Part shown: piece after piece, positions 1 to 7,961 of the stretch
Numbering within the stretch: position 1 is the first letter of the stretch
How the letters are laid out: every line of letters begins with the position of its first letter
Source: Komagataeibacter swingsii
GTDB lineage: Bacteria; Pseudomonadota; Alphaproteobacteria; Acetobacterales; Acetobacteraceae
Direction of reading: 5' to 3'
DNA: 35,290 nucleotides
Assembly (NCBI RefSeq): GCF_003207895.1
Contig: NZ_NKUB01000027.1
Coordinates: 1-35,290 of the forward strand
The notes under the pieces: model-generated
Seen by the model: only the letters and a program-made list of their open reading frames with translations
The model's database searches: none
What the model was told of the DNA's origin: nothing
Program-made: the position numbers and the translations under genes

Positions 1-105
1 GACCATGCGCCCCACCGCCGCCGCCAGCCGCCCCGGCGCGCCGGACCGCCCGGCGCGCGGCAGGCGCGCGATCAGGCGGACCGTGGCCCGGAGCACGTCA
101 GTCAT
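1..105 (-). CDS. Phage tail protein, 5' end only (possible tape measure)
   Basis: Only the first 35 codons are inside the window. The ATG at 105 overlaps the last 8 nt of the frameshifted chaperone reading frame, and a GGGA sequence lies upstream. The visible peptide starts MTDVLRATVRLIARLP and is rich in Ala, Arg and Gly. In contractile and siphophage genomes the gene directly after the G/GT-type tail chaperone is normally the tape measure protein. That position is the only reason for the suggested identity, because too little sequence is present to recognise a family. Confidence 0.45.
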   Translation of the reverse strand, partial: MTDVLRATVRLIARLPRAGRSGAPGRLAAAVGRMV

Positions 106-582
106 CAGGATATTCCCATTGTTGCGCAGTCCAGTCATACCGCCCGCCCGCAAGCTCGCCAAACGCTACAAGAAAGGCCATGCGCCGCACGCGCGGCATG
201 GTCATGGCCACGTCCCACGGCACCCCGTTCCCGACCAGGGCCGCGACCTCGATCAGGGCGGGGTGCCGGCTCAGTTTTTTGCGGCGGTGCTTTCCGTGGC
301 CGCCACGTCTTCCCCATCCGCGCCGAACAGCGCGTCCGACAGGGCGGTGATGCCGGTATTGCCGATCTGGTTGGCCAGTTGTTCAAGCTGCACGCGACTG
401 GTGGGGCGCATGGCGGGAACGCCGTCGATCGCCTCGACCGACGCCACCATCAGCGCGTATTCCACCCATGCGGGCGACGGGCTGGCCGGGCCGAATTCCA
501 GCAGCGCCAGCACATCCCCCGGCCCGCGCTCGCGGTAGGTGATGGTCCGGCCGTCGCTGGTCTTTACGCTGTGTTCGCTCAT
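98..582 (-). CDS. Tail assembly chaperone, -1 frameshift product (GT-like)
   Basis: Programmed -1 slippage on the heptamer at 280-274 would bypass the TGA at 273-271. Reading continues from the re-read C at 274 to a TGA at 100-98 and adds 58 residues, for about 161 aa in total. The extension (LSRHPALIEVAALVG..., ending QQWEYPDD) has protein-like composition and no internal stop. It ends overlapping the next gene's start, as GT-type extensions do. Five nt after the heptamer a perfect 10-bp stem can form between 268-259 and 227-218. In lambda and many other tailed phages the T extension contacts the tail tube protein. The slippage itself is inferred from sequence. Confidence 0.75.
218..280 (-). 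promoter_or_regulatory. -1 ribosomal frameshift signal: heptamer plus stem-loop
   Basis: Read on the minus strand, the slippery heptamer A AAA AAC (280-274) is in the zero-frame phase required for tandem slippage. After a 5-nt spacer (273-269, containing the zero-frame stop) comes CGGCACCCCG (268-259), which pairs perfectly with CGGGGTGCCG (227-218) across a 31-nt loop. Heptamer, spacer length and stem all fit the canonical arrangement of a programmed -1 site. Confidence 0.8.
271..582 (-). CDS. Tail assembly chaperone, zero-frame product (G-like)
   Basis: A 103-aa protein starting MSEHSVKTSDGRTITYRE, encoded between the tail tube and the probable tape measure genes. That is the standard location of the tail assembly chaperone, which coats the tape measure protein before tube polymerisation. 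The ATG at 582 is preferred over the upstream in-frame ATG at 669, because the extra 29 residues are translated from an intergenic hairpin repeat. The gene ends ...GCC GCA AAA AAC TGA, so a canonical A AAA AAC slippery heptamer lies right before the stop. Residues 20-75 are mostly helical-looking and acidic. No catalytic motif is expected or seen. Confidence 0.8.
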   Translation of the reverse strand: MSEHSVKTSDGRTITYRERGPGDVLALLEFGPASPSPAWVEYALMVASVEAIDGVPAMRPTSRVQLEQLANQIGNTGITALSDALFGADGEDVAATESTAAKN

Positions 583-605
583 GCTGTGGGCCTTCTGGCT
601 GTCAG

Positions 606-717
606 GGACGGTTTGAAAACAACAGGTTGATAAAAAAGATAAAAGTTTTTGGGTGCCGCCTTTTTTCAAAAAGGCGGCGTTCTTCGAAGCTTTTTGAAAA
701 AAGCTTCACCAAAAACG
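606..717 (+). repeat. Double-hairpin repeat, plus orientation
   Basis: One copy of the window-wide repeat family. Hairpin 1 (655-678) has GCCGCC/GGCGGC arms around a T/A-rich middle, and hairpin 2 (686-707) has GAAGCTTTTT arms. A decayed left end (GGTTTGAAAAC) resembles the terminal repeat of the intact copies. It lies between the tail tube and tail chaperone genes, where it may act as a partial terminator. Confidence 0.85.
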
Positions 718-734
718 TCCTTATGATTGCCAGA

Positions 735-1166
735 TCAGGAAATGCGGTTGCGCGCGCGGGCGGCGAACGTGATGGTCTGGCTGACCAGCGTTTCGGACTG
801 GTACCGCCCCGCATCGGACAGTTGCAGCGACGCGCCCACGAATTCATAGGTGCTGAGCGACCCGTCGCATTCCGTCACGTACTGGTAGATGCTGCCCAGC
901 ACCACCGTGCCCGCCGACCAGAAGCCGCTTTCGATGGCGGCGAACAGGTCATCCGCCCCCGCCCCGTCGCGCTGGAAGGTGAACTGCCCGCCCCAGCCGC
1001 CCGGCACGTCATAGAACAGGGGCATGTCGTTCAGCGGGTTGGATGTAAGCTGGTGGGTGCGCTGCTGGGCGGTAAAGCCGGTGACGGTGGGCAGGTCCAC
1101 GCGGCTGCCGTCATAGACCAGCACCACGCGGCAGTCGCGGCCGATATTGAAGGGTTTGGTGGACAT
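735..1166 (-). CDS. Phage tail tube protein
   Basis: A 143-aa protein starting MSTKPFNIGRDCRVVL, encoded directly after the sheath gene, where the tube subunit of a contractile tail belongs. Size and pattern fit tail tube proteins: a short beta-rich fold, a long central segment (GGWGGQFTFQRDG) and a C-terminal beta hairpin ending QTITFAARAR. The ATG at 1166 has GGAG six bases upstream and is preferred to the ATG at 1193. The tube protein forms the rigid inner channel that the contracting sheath drives through the envelope. A double-hairpin repeat follows the stop. Confidence 0.8.
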   Translation of the reverse strand: MSTKPFNIGRDCRVVLVYDGSRVDLPTVTGFTAQQRTHQLTSNPLNDMPLFYDVPGGWGGQFTFQRDGAGADDLFAAIESGFWSAGTVVLGSIYQYVTECDGSLSTYEFVGASLQLSDAGRYQSETLVSQTITFAARARNRIS

Positions 1167-1302
1167 TCGTCGCTCCATGAAAGAAGGGGCCACCGCGCGG
1201 ATGGCCCATTATTGCCGTGCATTGGTGTCATGCGTATTTTTATGTGGCGGCGCGGGTCGCGCGGGCGTGAACATGCGTTTTCATCCCGCATGGAGCACCC
1301 CG

Positions 1303-1455
1303 ATGGGCACCACACCCGAAAAACCACCCGAAAAAGACCTCGCCGCCATTGCCGCGCGCGGGCTGAGCCACCCGGAAAAGCTGACGCATGAGGAAATAAG
1401 GGAACTGTGCGGCCGCGTGCTGTCGGAAGAAAACCGCCGCGCGAAGACCGGCTGA
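1303..1455 (+). CDS. Small conserved-looking hypothetical protein
   Basis: A 50-aa plus-strand ORF (MGTTPEKPPEKDLAAIAARG...) between the tube and sheath genes and pointing against them. Its TGA at 1453-1455 directly abuts the sheath stop codon, so the two genes are exactly tail to tail. GGAG lies 8 nt before the ATG; an in-frame ATG at 1273 is an alternative start. The segment AARGLSHPEKLTHEEIRELC followed by an Arg/Lys-rich end resembles small single-helical-hairpin proteins of unknown function common in alphaproteobacteria. Reverse orientation within a late operon is typical of a phage moron or a chromosomal hitch-hiker. No function can be assigned. Confidence 0.5.
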   Translation: MGTTPEKPPEKDLAAIAARGLSHPEKLTHEEIRELCGRVLSEENRRAKTG

Positions 1456-2943
1456 TCAGGCGGCGGGTGTGGCGGTGCTGACCGTGACACTCGCCCCGCC
1501 CTGCAGGTTGACGACAAAGAAGCGGTTGATGCCCTGGTAGCGCACCTGCACGTCGGCCCGCACGTAACCCAGCGCCGTGGCCGATTGCGGGTTGTTGGAC
1601 ATGTCGCACACCACCGCGTAATCCGTGGTCGCCCCCAGTATGCCGCCGCCCACCATGTTGGACAGCGTGCCCAGCAGCACGGCGCGGATATCGCCAAACA
1701 GCGTGGTGCTGATGACGGCGCCCACGAACGCGCCCATGCCGGAATTGATGGTTTCGGCAATGTAGTTGGTCAGGCGGGTATAGCTGTCGTCATCCGTATC
1801 CGCATCGGAACTGGTGTTGATCCCGCCGCGCACCGCCCAGTAGCTGCCGCCGGGGGCAGGGTTGCAGATCACGTCGATGCCCGCGCCGAACAGCGCCGAA
1901 AGCTCGGCCATGGAATAGGTCGCGGCCTGCCCGCTGGAAACCAGCCCTGCCTTCTGGCTGCCGATCACGCCCGACAGTTCGCGGTTCAGGCTCGACTGCT
2001 CGGGCGACAGGCCGCCCAGGATACCGGCGGCAAACGCCTGCGGGGACACCAGCATGTCGCCATTGGTGTCATCATCCCACCACAGCCAGTCGCCGAACAT
2101 CAGCTTGATGGCGTAGCTGTCCACGCCGGCCGCGGCCTTCATGGCGGCCGCGTTGGCGATGGTGTCGCCCGCGGGGCCGCAGGCGATCATGTACATCCCC
2201 TCCGACAGGCCAAAGGCGGCCTGCGTGGTCCATGTGGTGCTGTCGCTTACCCCCTGCAGCAGCCCCAGCGCGCAGCCCTGCCCGCGCAGGGCGTACAGGC
2301 CGGTGCGCGTCGCGCCATCCGTGCCGATGAACGCCGCCGTGCCCGGCACGCCGCCATCCGTCCCCCCCGCCAGCGTGACCGTGCCCGCCGCCAGCGCCGG
2401 GACCGTGCCGGGCACCGTCATGCGCACCAGCGCCGTGCCGTCAGCCGCCACCGCCGCCGCCAGCACGCCCCACGTGCCGCCGCGATAGGTCCGGCTGCCC
2501 AGCACCGCATGGGCAATGGTCAGGGTGTAACTGGTGGTGATGATGCCATCCTGCGTAACGGTTGCGGCAATGGCGTTGCCCGCGCTGCCGGTATGCAGCG
2601 CGGTCAGGGTCACGCCATCCAGCGTGCCGGTGGCGGCCGTATCCGTGCCGTCGGTCACGCGCACGCAGCGGAAATCCGCCGCCCCCTGCAAAAGCGCGAT
2701 GTTGACCGCCGTGCCGATGTCACTGGCCAGCGCCTGCTTGGGACCGAAGGCGGACAGGCAATCCCCCATTGCGCCGACGATGACCGGCGTGCCCACCGGC
2801 CCCCACGCGGCGGTGCCGACCAGGCCGATCCGCCCCGATGGCACGCCGTTCAGCGCCAGCGTCTGCGGGCGCAGGACCTGCACGTACAGGTCGGGCACGT
2901 TCAGGCTGTTGGTGTTGAGCTGCCCGGACTGGTAAATGGTCAT
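1456..2943 (-). CDS. Phage tail sheath protein
   Basis: A 495-aa protein encoded just before the tail tube gene. It begins MTIYQSGQLNTNSLNVPDLYVQV and continues IGLVGTAAWGPVGTPVIV, the N-terminal pattern of contractile tail sheath subunits (Mu FI / T4 gp18 class). A central Ala/Thr/Gly-rich domain (about 110-215) resembles the surface-exposed insert of sheath proteins. The C-terminal part (about 375-490: INTSSDADTDDDSYTRL, then VRYQGINRFFVVNLQGG) matches the conserved sheath core that interlocks subunits. AGGGA lies upstream of the ATG. Its presence marks the prophage as a myovirus-type or contractile particle. Confidence 0.88.
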   Translation of the reverse strand: MTIYQSGQLNTNSLNVPDLYVQVLRPQTLALNGVPSGRIGLVGTAAWGPVGTPVIVGAMGDCLSAFGPKQALASDIGTAVNIALLQGAADFRCVRVTDGTDTAATGTLDGVTLTALHTGSAGNAIAATVTQDGIITTSYTLTIAHAVLGSRTYRGGTWGVLAAAVAADGTALVRMTVPGTVPALAAGTVTLAGGTDGGVPGTAAFIGTDGATRTGLYALRGQGCALGLLQGVSDSTTWTTQAAFGLSEGMYMIACGPAGDTIANAAAMKAAAGVDSYAIKLMFGDWLWWDDDTNGDMLVSPQAFAAGILGGLSPEQSSLNRELSGVIGSQKAGLVSSGQAATYSMAELSALFGAGIDVICNPAPGGSYWAVRGGINTSSDADTDDDSYTRLTNYIAETINSGMGAFVGAVISTTLFGDIRAVLLGTLSNMVGGGILGATTDYAVVCDMSNNPQSATALGYVRADVQVRYQGINRFFVVNLQGGASVTVSTATPAA

Positions 2944-3309
2944 GGTATCTGTATTTCCCTGTTATGCGGCATGGCTGCGTGAAAAGTCGGGTGTGGTGTG
3001 GCGCGCAGGACCGCCGGGCCGGATGCCGGGCCGCCCGCGCCTGTCACGCCGTATCCCCATGACGCCGGGCCGCATGGCCCCGTCATGCAGGTCGGGCGCG
3101 TGTCATGAACGGGGACGCACATAATGGCGCATCCCCCGGACACGATGCGGCAGCCAGCCATCACCGCCCGGCCCGTGGTGCCCGCGTGCCATGTCCGGTT
3201 CCCTGCGCGATGATGCGTCGGGCCGGTGTTCCCACGGGTCGGCATGGCCGGGGGCATGGTCAGGCGGGTGGGTATCCGGCGGGCTGCCTGAATGGTGGTG
3301 GACAGCGGT

Positions 3310-4179
3310 TCAGCCGCCGCCGGTGTCCAGCAGCACGTCCCCGCGCGTGACATCGGGGCCAATGCCCGCGCCACCGGCCAGCATGGCCGGGACCACGCGG
3401 GTCAGGTCGGTGTCGTAGGTGACGAGGAAGCGCGCGGGCCGGGAAAAGATGCCCCGGTTCATGGCGGTGTCATCGTTGGTGGTGGCGCGGGCCTCGATAC
3501 GGAAGGTGGAACCGCCTGCATCCGTCAGCCAGTCGGTCAGCGCCAGCGCGTCGGACATGGCGCAGCCCAGCGCGTCCCGCCCCGCCGGGGTGGCCGACCA
3601 CGCGGTGATGGCAAAGACCTGCTGCTGCCTGCGCGCGACGCAGCGCGCCGACAGCGTGCCCGCGTTGATGGCCTGCGCCATGGCCGTGGCGGGCAGCGTG
3701 ATGTTGGCCCCGCTGGCGGCAGCGCCGGGGATGGCGGCTGCAATGGCGGCGGCGATGGTGGCCGCCGTGTCCGTCGCGGTTGCCACATGCAGGCTGCATG
3801 CATCGCCCGCAACGCCGGGCAGGCCACGCACGCGCAGCCCCACCGTGCCCGATGGCGTGGCCCCGTCATCCACCGTTACGGTGGCGGTGGCGTCGCTGGC
3901 CGCGATGTGCACGGTGGCGGGCGTGGCCGCATCCATGCGCCACGGGCGGCCCAGCGGTTCATCCACCCGCGCCCAGCTTTCGGCCAGGTCGGCGATGGTG
4001 ATGAAGTCACAGCCCTGTTGCAGCGTATGGGCCACATCCCCCAGGTCGGCCTGCGTCAGCCCGCCACGGCGGATGATGAGCGGCCGCCCCGTAACAGCCC
4101 CCGACGCCATGCCATCGGGGCACAGAGCCACGGCGAGGGCCGCTGCGATCGTGGTGGAGATGGTGGAGATATCGGCCAT
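3310..4179 (-). CDS. Phage virion protein upstream of the sheath gene
   Basis: A 289-aa protein starting MADISTISTTIAAALAVAL. The ATG at 4179 is supported by AGGAG about 9 nt upstream. The middle (about 115-175) has the Ala/Thr-rich 'DTAATIAAAIAAAIPGA' style motif found in surface domains of sheath and other phage structural proteins. The C-terminal third (FRIEARATTNDDTAMNR, RPARFLVTYDTDLTRVV) looks like an ordered core domain. It lies between the neck-type genes and the sheath gene, where a tail terminator or sheath-associated protein would be expected, but it is longer than usual terminators. Structural role is likely; precise identity is not recognised. About 360 nt of leader-like DNA without a supported gene separates it from the sheath start. 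Confidence 0.6.
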   Translation of the reverse strand: MADISTISTTIAAALAVALCPDGMASGAVTGRPLIIRRGGLTQADLGDVAHTLQQGCDFITIADLAESWARVDEPLGRPWRMDAATPATVHIAASDATATVTVDDGATPSGTVGLRVRGLPGVAGDACSLHVATATDTAATIAAAIAAAIPGAAASGANITLPATAMAQAINAGTLSARCVARRQQQVFAITAWSATPAGRDALGCAMSDALALTDWLTDAGGSTFRIEARATTNDDTAMNRGIFSRPARFLVTYDTDLTRVVPAMLAGGAGIGPDVTRGDVLLDTGGG

Positions 4180-4332
4180 GTCATATCGGCTCCTGTCCCC
4201 CCAACAACGCCGCACGCCGCCCGCGCGGGGCATGCCATCCGCCGCTGTCAGGTGTTTCGTGGGGTGATGCGGTGCGTGGTCCGTATCCGCATGGGGTGAC
4301 GGGTCTGCCCGGCAAAAGATATTGCCGGGGGG

Positions 4333-4983
4333 TCAGACCTGCTGCTGGCCCAACTGGCAGCGCGTGCCCCACGGCCCGGCGCGCGCGCCGCCGATGGTGT
4401 AGCGCGTGCCGCCCGCGTCCCGCGCCCACATGGCGGGCTGGATGGTGACGCCGGGCATGGCGGGCAGGAACATCTCGAACCCGCCCGAACGGATCGCGCC
4501 GGGCTGTGCCGGGCCGGGAACGCCCGCCCCGCTGCCGGGGCGGATCATGGCGGGCCACCCGGTGGCGCAGGCGACCTGCGCCGTCACGTCGCCCGATGTG
4601 GCGTAGCCGCCGGGACCCGCCACATCCGCCACCTGCGCCATGGTGGTGGTGATGTCCACCACCGCGTTGCACAGCACGCATAAAGGCGGGCGGAAGGGTT
4701 CGGCGCGGGCGATGAAATAGGTATCGTTCCCGCAGGTCAGGATATCCCCCGCCCGCACATCCGTCGTATCCATCAGCGCGTAGACAAAGGGCACGTCCCA
4801 CAGCGCAGGCCCGGCAAAGCCGAAGGCCCGGTCATTGCTGAACGCCGCCATGGCCTGCGCATACGGCGTGGCGCACGGGCTGGCGGCGGCCGTGGGGCGG
4901 TACTGCGCGGTGGCCGCCCCCACGCGGGCCGCCGCCCGCGCAAAGCCACGCGCGGCAAGGCGGCACAGGGCTGGCTGGTCCAT
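4333..4983 (-). CDS. Phage neck / head-tail joining protein
   Basis: A 216-aa protein starting MDQPALCRLAARGFARAAAR. Its ATG overlaps the previous gene's TGA (TGATG), so the two are translationally coupled. The segment RAGDILTCGNDTYFIARAEP (about residues 75-95) has the beta-strand style of small head completion or tail-attachment proteins. The C-terminal half (AMPGVTIQPAMWARDAGG) also looks like a virion beta domain. The order capsid, 160-aa protein, this protein, sheath puts it at the connector between head and tail. Family assignment is by position, so the exact neck role is uncertain. Confidence 0.55.
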   Translation of the reverse strand: MDQPALCRLAARGFARAAARVGAATAQYRPTAAASPCATPYAQAMAAFSNDRAFGFAGPALWDVPFVYALMDTTDVRAGDILTCGNDTYFIARAEPFRPPLCVLCNAVVDITTTMAQVADVAGPGGYATSGDVTAQVACATGWPAMIRPGSGAGVPGPAQPGAIRSGGFEMFLPAMPGVTIQPAMWARDAGGTRYTIGGARAGPWGTRCQLGQQQV

Positions 4984-5465
4984 CAGATCACTATCTCCCC
5001 CACCCCGCGCAGGCCCGGCCCCGGCGGGATGCCCAGAAAGTTGCAAAGCTGCACCCGCCAGCGCGTGTACAGGGTGAAACGGTCCGTGACCTCGGTGCGG
5101 TTGCGCGTCCACACCGCCGCGCGGTCGGTATCAAGATTGGCGGTGGCCGCCATGATCGCGCCCTCCAGCAACTGGCACTGCATGATGAACGCCCGCGCCT
5201 GTGCGCATTCGGCCGGGGCAAGGTTGCGCAGCCGCCATTCGTTGAAGCCGTAAACCCGGAAAAACCGCCATGACTGCATGCCGCTGTCCTGGCTGCCCAT
5301 GGCGGGATAGCCCATGTAGCGCCGCGCCTGCGCCAGTTCGCCATCCACCAGCGGCGTATCCGCGACCGTGGCGGCGGTGGGCGGCGTGGTGGTGATGGTG
5401 TCCGTCGTATCGCCTGTATCGGTGGCGGACCCGCTGGCCGCCGTGGTGGTATCCGTATCGGTCAT
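4983..5465 (-). CDS. Phage head-tail connector-type protein
   Basis: A 160-aa protein. Residues 1-35 are Thr/Asp/Ala-rich low complexity, starting MTDTDTTTAASGSATDTGDT. The rest is a compact domain with RRYMGYPAMGSQDSGMQSW, FFRVYGFNEWRLRNL and a helical C-terminus ending GVGEIVI. ATG 5465 has AGGGG upstream; an in-frame GTG at 5495 is the alternative start. It is the first gene after the major capsid gene and overlaps the next gene by one base, the usual setting of a head-tail connector. A decayed hairpin repeat lies between it and the capsid gene. No enzymatic motif is visible. Confidence 0.55.
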   Translation of the reverse strand: MTDTDTTTAASGSATDTGDTTDTITTTPPTAATVADTPLVDGELAQARRYMGYPAMGSQDSGMQSWRFFRVYGFNEWRLRNLAPAECAQARAFIMQCQLLEGAIMAATANLDTDRAAVWTRNRTEVTDRFTLYTRWRVQLCNFLGIPPGPGLRGVGEIVI

Positions 5466-5504
5466 GCCTGTTGCCCCTGCGGTTGCGCCTGTCACTGACG
5501 GATG

Positions 5505-5552
5505 AAAGTTTCCGGGTGCCGCCTGTTTTCAAAAATGCAGCGTTCCTGCGCG
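5505..5552 (+). repeat. Decayed double-hairpin repeat
   Basis: The left half of the repeat family is recognisable (AAAGTTTCCGGGTGCCGCC, then a T/A-rich middle and GCAGCGTTC). The second hairpin is lost. It sits in the gap between the connector-type gene and the capsid gene stop at 5591. Confidence 0.6.
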
Positions 5553-5590
5553 ATGCGGGTGGCGGCACGATCCCGCCACCCGCATGGGGA

Positions 5591-6943
5591 TTACGCCCCG
5601 GCGCCAAGGCTTTCGATCACCACCCCGCGCTTGAGGTAGCTGTTGGTGGCCGTCGGAATGACCGATGTATCGGCGGTCAGGTCGGTCGGCAGCGCAAAGC
5701 CGCCAATCCACGACCACGACTGCGCGATGATCTGCGCCAGACGGTCCAGCGCGGGGCGGGTGATCATGCACACGCCGTCCACATCCGTCAGTTCGCCGCC
5801 ATCCAGCAGGGGCGCGTAATGGGTGCCGATATTGGCGTAGTCGCCTTCGATCAGCGCGCCCTGGCCGCAGATGATGGCGCGGTGGATGTTGCCCGCCCCA
5901 AGGGACGCCTGCTGCGGGGCCTCGGTCGTGGGGATGAAGCGCACGCCCAGCAGGTCGAATATCTGGCCGTTCTGGTATGTATCGGACCCGTACTGCCCGC
6001 GATACAGCAGCTTGAAATCCTCGTCGCGGAACAGGCCCAGAAGCTGCGCATTGTCCAGGTAGCAGTGGTACACCCCGCCATCGGGTGTCGGCACGTTGTT
6101 GTCGCGCAGGGTGGCCAGCGCGCCAAGGATGGACTGGACGCTCAGCAGGTCGCCCGCCGCCAGCGCCGCCGTGGTGGCGCGCGCGTTGGGCCGCAGCACC
6201 AGCGGGGCGGTTGCGGCGATGACCGCGTTGCCCGCCGTGCCGTCGGTTACCTTGACGGATGCCGAGAACGTCAGCGTGCCCGAAACCCCGTCAGGCGCCG
6301 TGGAGGTATTGGTGGCGTCCGCCGTCGTGCCCACCAGCGTGTACGACCCGGCCCCGACGATGACGGTCATGCCGGCCGATGCGCCAACGGACACCACCTG
6401 CCCCTCATCGGACAGGATGGCCTGGAAACCGCGGATGTCATCCACCGCCACCGTGCTGCCCGCCGCCCCCAGCGTGGTGGTGACGCGGGTATTGCCGCCA
6501 AGGTAGCCGCCCACCCCGTTCTGCGCCCCACCGAACAGCGCATTGCGCGCCAGACGGTCCAGCGTCTGACGTGCGTTGATGCCAAGACGCGACGCATTGG
6601 CCAGGAACTGGTTGGCGATGCCGACGCCCTCGGTCACCTGGTTGAGGTCCATGGTGTTACCGTACTGGTTGATGGTCAGCGTGTACTGCTCCACCGACCA
6701 TTCGGCGGGGGTCATGCCGTTGTCAAAGCTGGTGTTGGCTGTGGGGTTGAGCGGGGTTGTGGCCGGTGGCAGCAGGCCCGCGCGGGTGTCGGTAATGGTC
6801 TGGCCGATGCGGGCGGGAAATTCCATCTGGTCGGCGATCGAGCGGAAGCCCAGCCGTGACTGCAACGCATCCTGGAACGCGCGCGACAGGAACCCCTGCT
6901 GGATGACCGGCTGCAGGCTGGCGGGGAAATTGGCAATGGCCAT
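5591..6943 (-). CDS. Phage major capsid protein (N4 gp56-like)
   Basis: A 450-aa protein starting MAIANFPASLQPVIQQGFLS. The stretch YTLTINQYGNTMDLNQVT, then an Ala/Leu-rich helix with ANASRLGINARQTLDRLARN (about residues 95-140), matches the N4 gp56-type major capsid pattern, a branch of the HK97 fold. Residues about 155-260 form a Gly/Thr/Val-rich insert that may be a surface or Ig-like domain. The C-terminal core includes FRDEDFKLLYRGQYG and FDLLGVRFIPTTEAPQQ. The ATG at 6943 has AAGGA about 10 nt upstream; the ATG at 6952 is too close to it. The gene lies downstream of portal and scaffold, as expected. Confidence 0.8.
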   Translation of the reverse strand: MAIANFPASLQPVIQQGFLSRAFQDALQSRLGFRSIADQMEFPARIGQTITDTRAGLLPPATTPLNPTANTSFDNGMTPAEWSVEQYTLTINQYGNTMDLNQVTEGVGIANQFLANASRLGINARQTLDRLARNALFGGAQNGVGGYLGGNTRVTTTLGAAGSTVAVDDIRGFQAILSDEGQVVSVGASAGMTVIVGAGSYTLVGTTADATNTSTAPDGVSGTLTFSASVKVTDGTAGNAVIAATAPLVLRPNARATTAALAAGDLLSVQSILGALATLRDNNVPTPDGGVYHCYLDNAQLLGLFRDEDFKLLYRGQYGSDTYQNGQIFDLLGVRFIPTTEAPQQASLGAGNIHRAIICGQGALIEGDYANIGTHYAPLLDGGELTDVDGVCMITRPALDRLAQIIAQSWSWIGGFALPTDLTADTSVIPTATNSYLKRGVVIESLGAGA

Positions 6944-7305
6944 GGATTTCATTTCCTTGAAAAAACGAAAAAAGCCGCCATGCAGGGATGCACTGGCGGC
7001 GGCAGGGGCGGCCATGGCGGGCATGCGCCATGGATGGGCCGGGTGGATGGATCAGGGGTGCGGCGCGTCTGGCCGCCCGCAGGCCCCTTGCCGGTTCCGC
7101 GCGGCATGAGGGGGCGCGGAACGGGCAAGGGGTGGCCGATGGGGCGCATGGACCCCACGGGTATCTTTCACGTCATGGGCGGGTCTGGGGTCGCGAAACC
7201 GCAAGGACATGTCCTGCAATTTCAAGACGCATCAAGCAACGCCGCCTTTTTGAAAAAAGGCGGCACCCAAAAACTTTTATTTTTACCAACGGTTTTTAGA
7301 AAATA
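6944..7305. other. Capsid leader region with one inverted repeat copy
   Basis: About 360 nt between the capsid gene start and the stop of the small exported-protein gene. It holds the inverted double-hairpin repeat at 7239-7310 and otherwise GC-rich DNA in which I see no convincing gene. ORFs crossing it on either strand lack ribosome binding sites and run into the repeat. Confidence 0.5.
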
Positions 7306-7310
7306 TTATA
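7239..7310 (-). repeat. Double-hairpin repeat, minus orientation (half copy)
   Basis: GCCGCC...GGCGGC hairpin (7241-7264) followed by CACCCAAAAACTTTTAT, the reverse complement of the family's left half. The GAAGCTT hairpin is missing. It is immediately downstream of the small exported-protein gene and in the right orientation to end its transcript. Confidence 0.8.
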
Positions 7311-7557
7311 AGTGTTTATTTTTTGCCAGCAGGGTTTTATTGTGCCTGTATTTCCTGCGCAGGGATTTCTGCCTTACATCAATGGTGGCGCAACGCGCGC
7401 CGGTTTCTTCCGCCAGGTCCAGCCTGCGGGCATCAGGCAGCGTGCTGTCCCATTCCCCGGCCAGATACTGGCAGATTTGCGCATCATGTATAAAAGCCGT
7501 GACATCCGCCGGGGTTGTGTCCGCAGCCATGGCCATCGCGGGAAAAATCAGCACCAT
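7306..7557 (-). CDS. Small exported protein with CxxxxGE...C motif
   Basis: An 83-aa protein starting MVLIFPAMAMAADTTPADV: a very short hydrophobic signal-like segment with a plausible AMA|AD cleavage site. The mature part has a Cys followed by YLAGEW, a second Cys at ARCATID and a basic end (LRRKYRHNKTLLAKNKHL). This spacing resembles a widespread family of small periplasmic proteins of unknown function with a C-x-H/Y-x-x-G-E motif and a second Cys before an LRxxY segment. The open frame continues upstream to 7650, but those residues come from a hairpin repeat. It sits between scaffold and capsid genes, so it is a cargo or moron gene. Confidence 0.5.
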   Translation of the reverse strand: MVLIFPAMAMAADTTPADVTAFIHDAQICQYLAGEWDSTLPDARRLDLAEETGARCATIDVRQKSLRRKYRHNKTLLAKNKHL

Positions 7558-7580
7558 TATGGCCTGATAAACCAGAATAG

Positions 7581-7704
7581 GAATTTCCGGGTGTCGCCTG
7601 TTTTCAAAAACGCGGCGTTTTTCAAAGCTTTTTGGAAAAAGCTTCATCAAAACCCTCTTTTGGTTTCAAGCCCTGTCATGATTTTACTGTTTCAGACAGT
7701 CTCT
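7581..7704 (+). repeat. Double-hairpin repeat, degenerate, with right terminal repeat
   Basis: Core hairpins are mutated (GTGTCGCCTGTTTTCAAAAA, AAGCTTTTTGGAAAAAGCTT), but the right end CTGTTTCAGACAGTCTC still resembles the terminal inverted repeat of the intact elements. It is followed within a few bases by the left end of another copy, giving a tandem pair. Confidence 0.75.
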
Positions 7705-7706
7705 TG

Positions 7707-7848
7707 CAGGCTGTTTTAAAACAAATCATTGATAAAAAACAATAAAAGTTTTTGGGTGCCGCCTTTTTCTCAACAAGGCGGTGTTTTTTCGAAGCTTTTG
7801 CAAAAAGCTTCACCAAAAACTTTCTTTAATTTTAAAGTGTTATTCTGC
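7707..7848 (+). repeat. Double-hairpin repeat, left end present, right end lost
   Basis: Left end CAGGCTGTTTTAAAACAAAT and core closely match the intact copies at 21336 and 31186, including ATAAAAAACAATAAAAGTTT. It is truncated after TTTAATTTTAAAGTGTTA. It lies downstream of the cupin gene, on the side where its transcript would end. Confidence 0.8.
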
Positions 7849-7961
7849 GTTCCATTTACCATCGACCGGCGCGGTCCTGTCCCACGGGCGATGGGTGCTG
7901 GCCCATGTGGCGGCATACGGGCCGGGGCCTGACGCCACCGGCCTGCGCACCCTGCCCCGCA

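Noticed and set aside
135-386. 83-codon minus-strand ORF overlapping the chaperone end
   Set aside because: It is in the other frame, not the -1 frame. The -1 frame reached through the slippery heptamer gives a more protein-like extension and ends at the next gene.
1585-2982. 465-codon plus-strand ORF across the sheath gene
   Set aside because: Shadow of the sheath gene, with biased composition (Arg, His, Ala, Gly) and no ribosome binding site.
5471-6859. 462-codon plus-strand ORF across the capsid gene
   Set aside because: Antisense shadow of the capsid gene; it starts inside a decayed hairpin repeat and has no recognisable domain.
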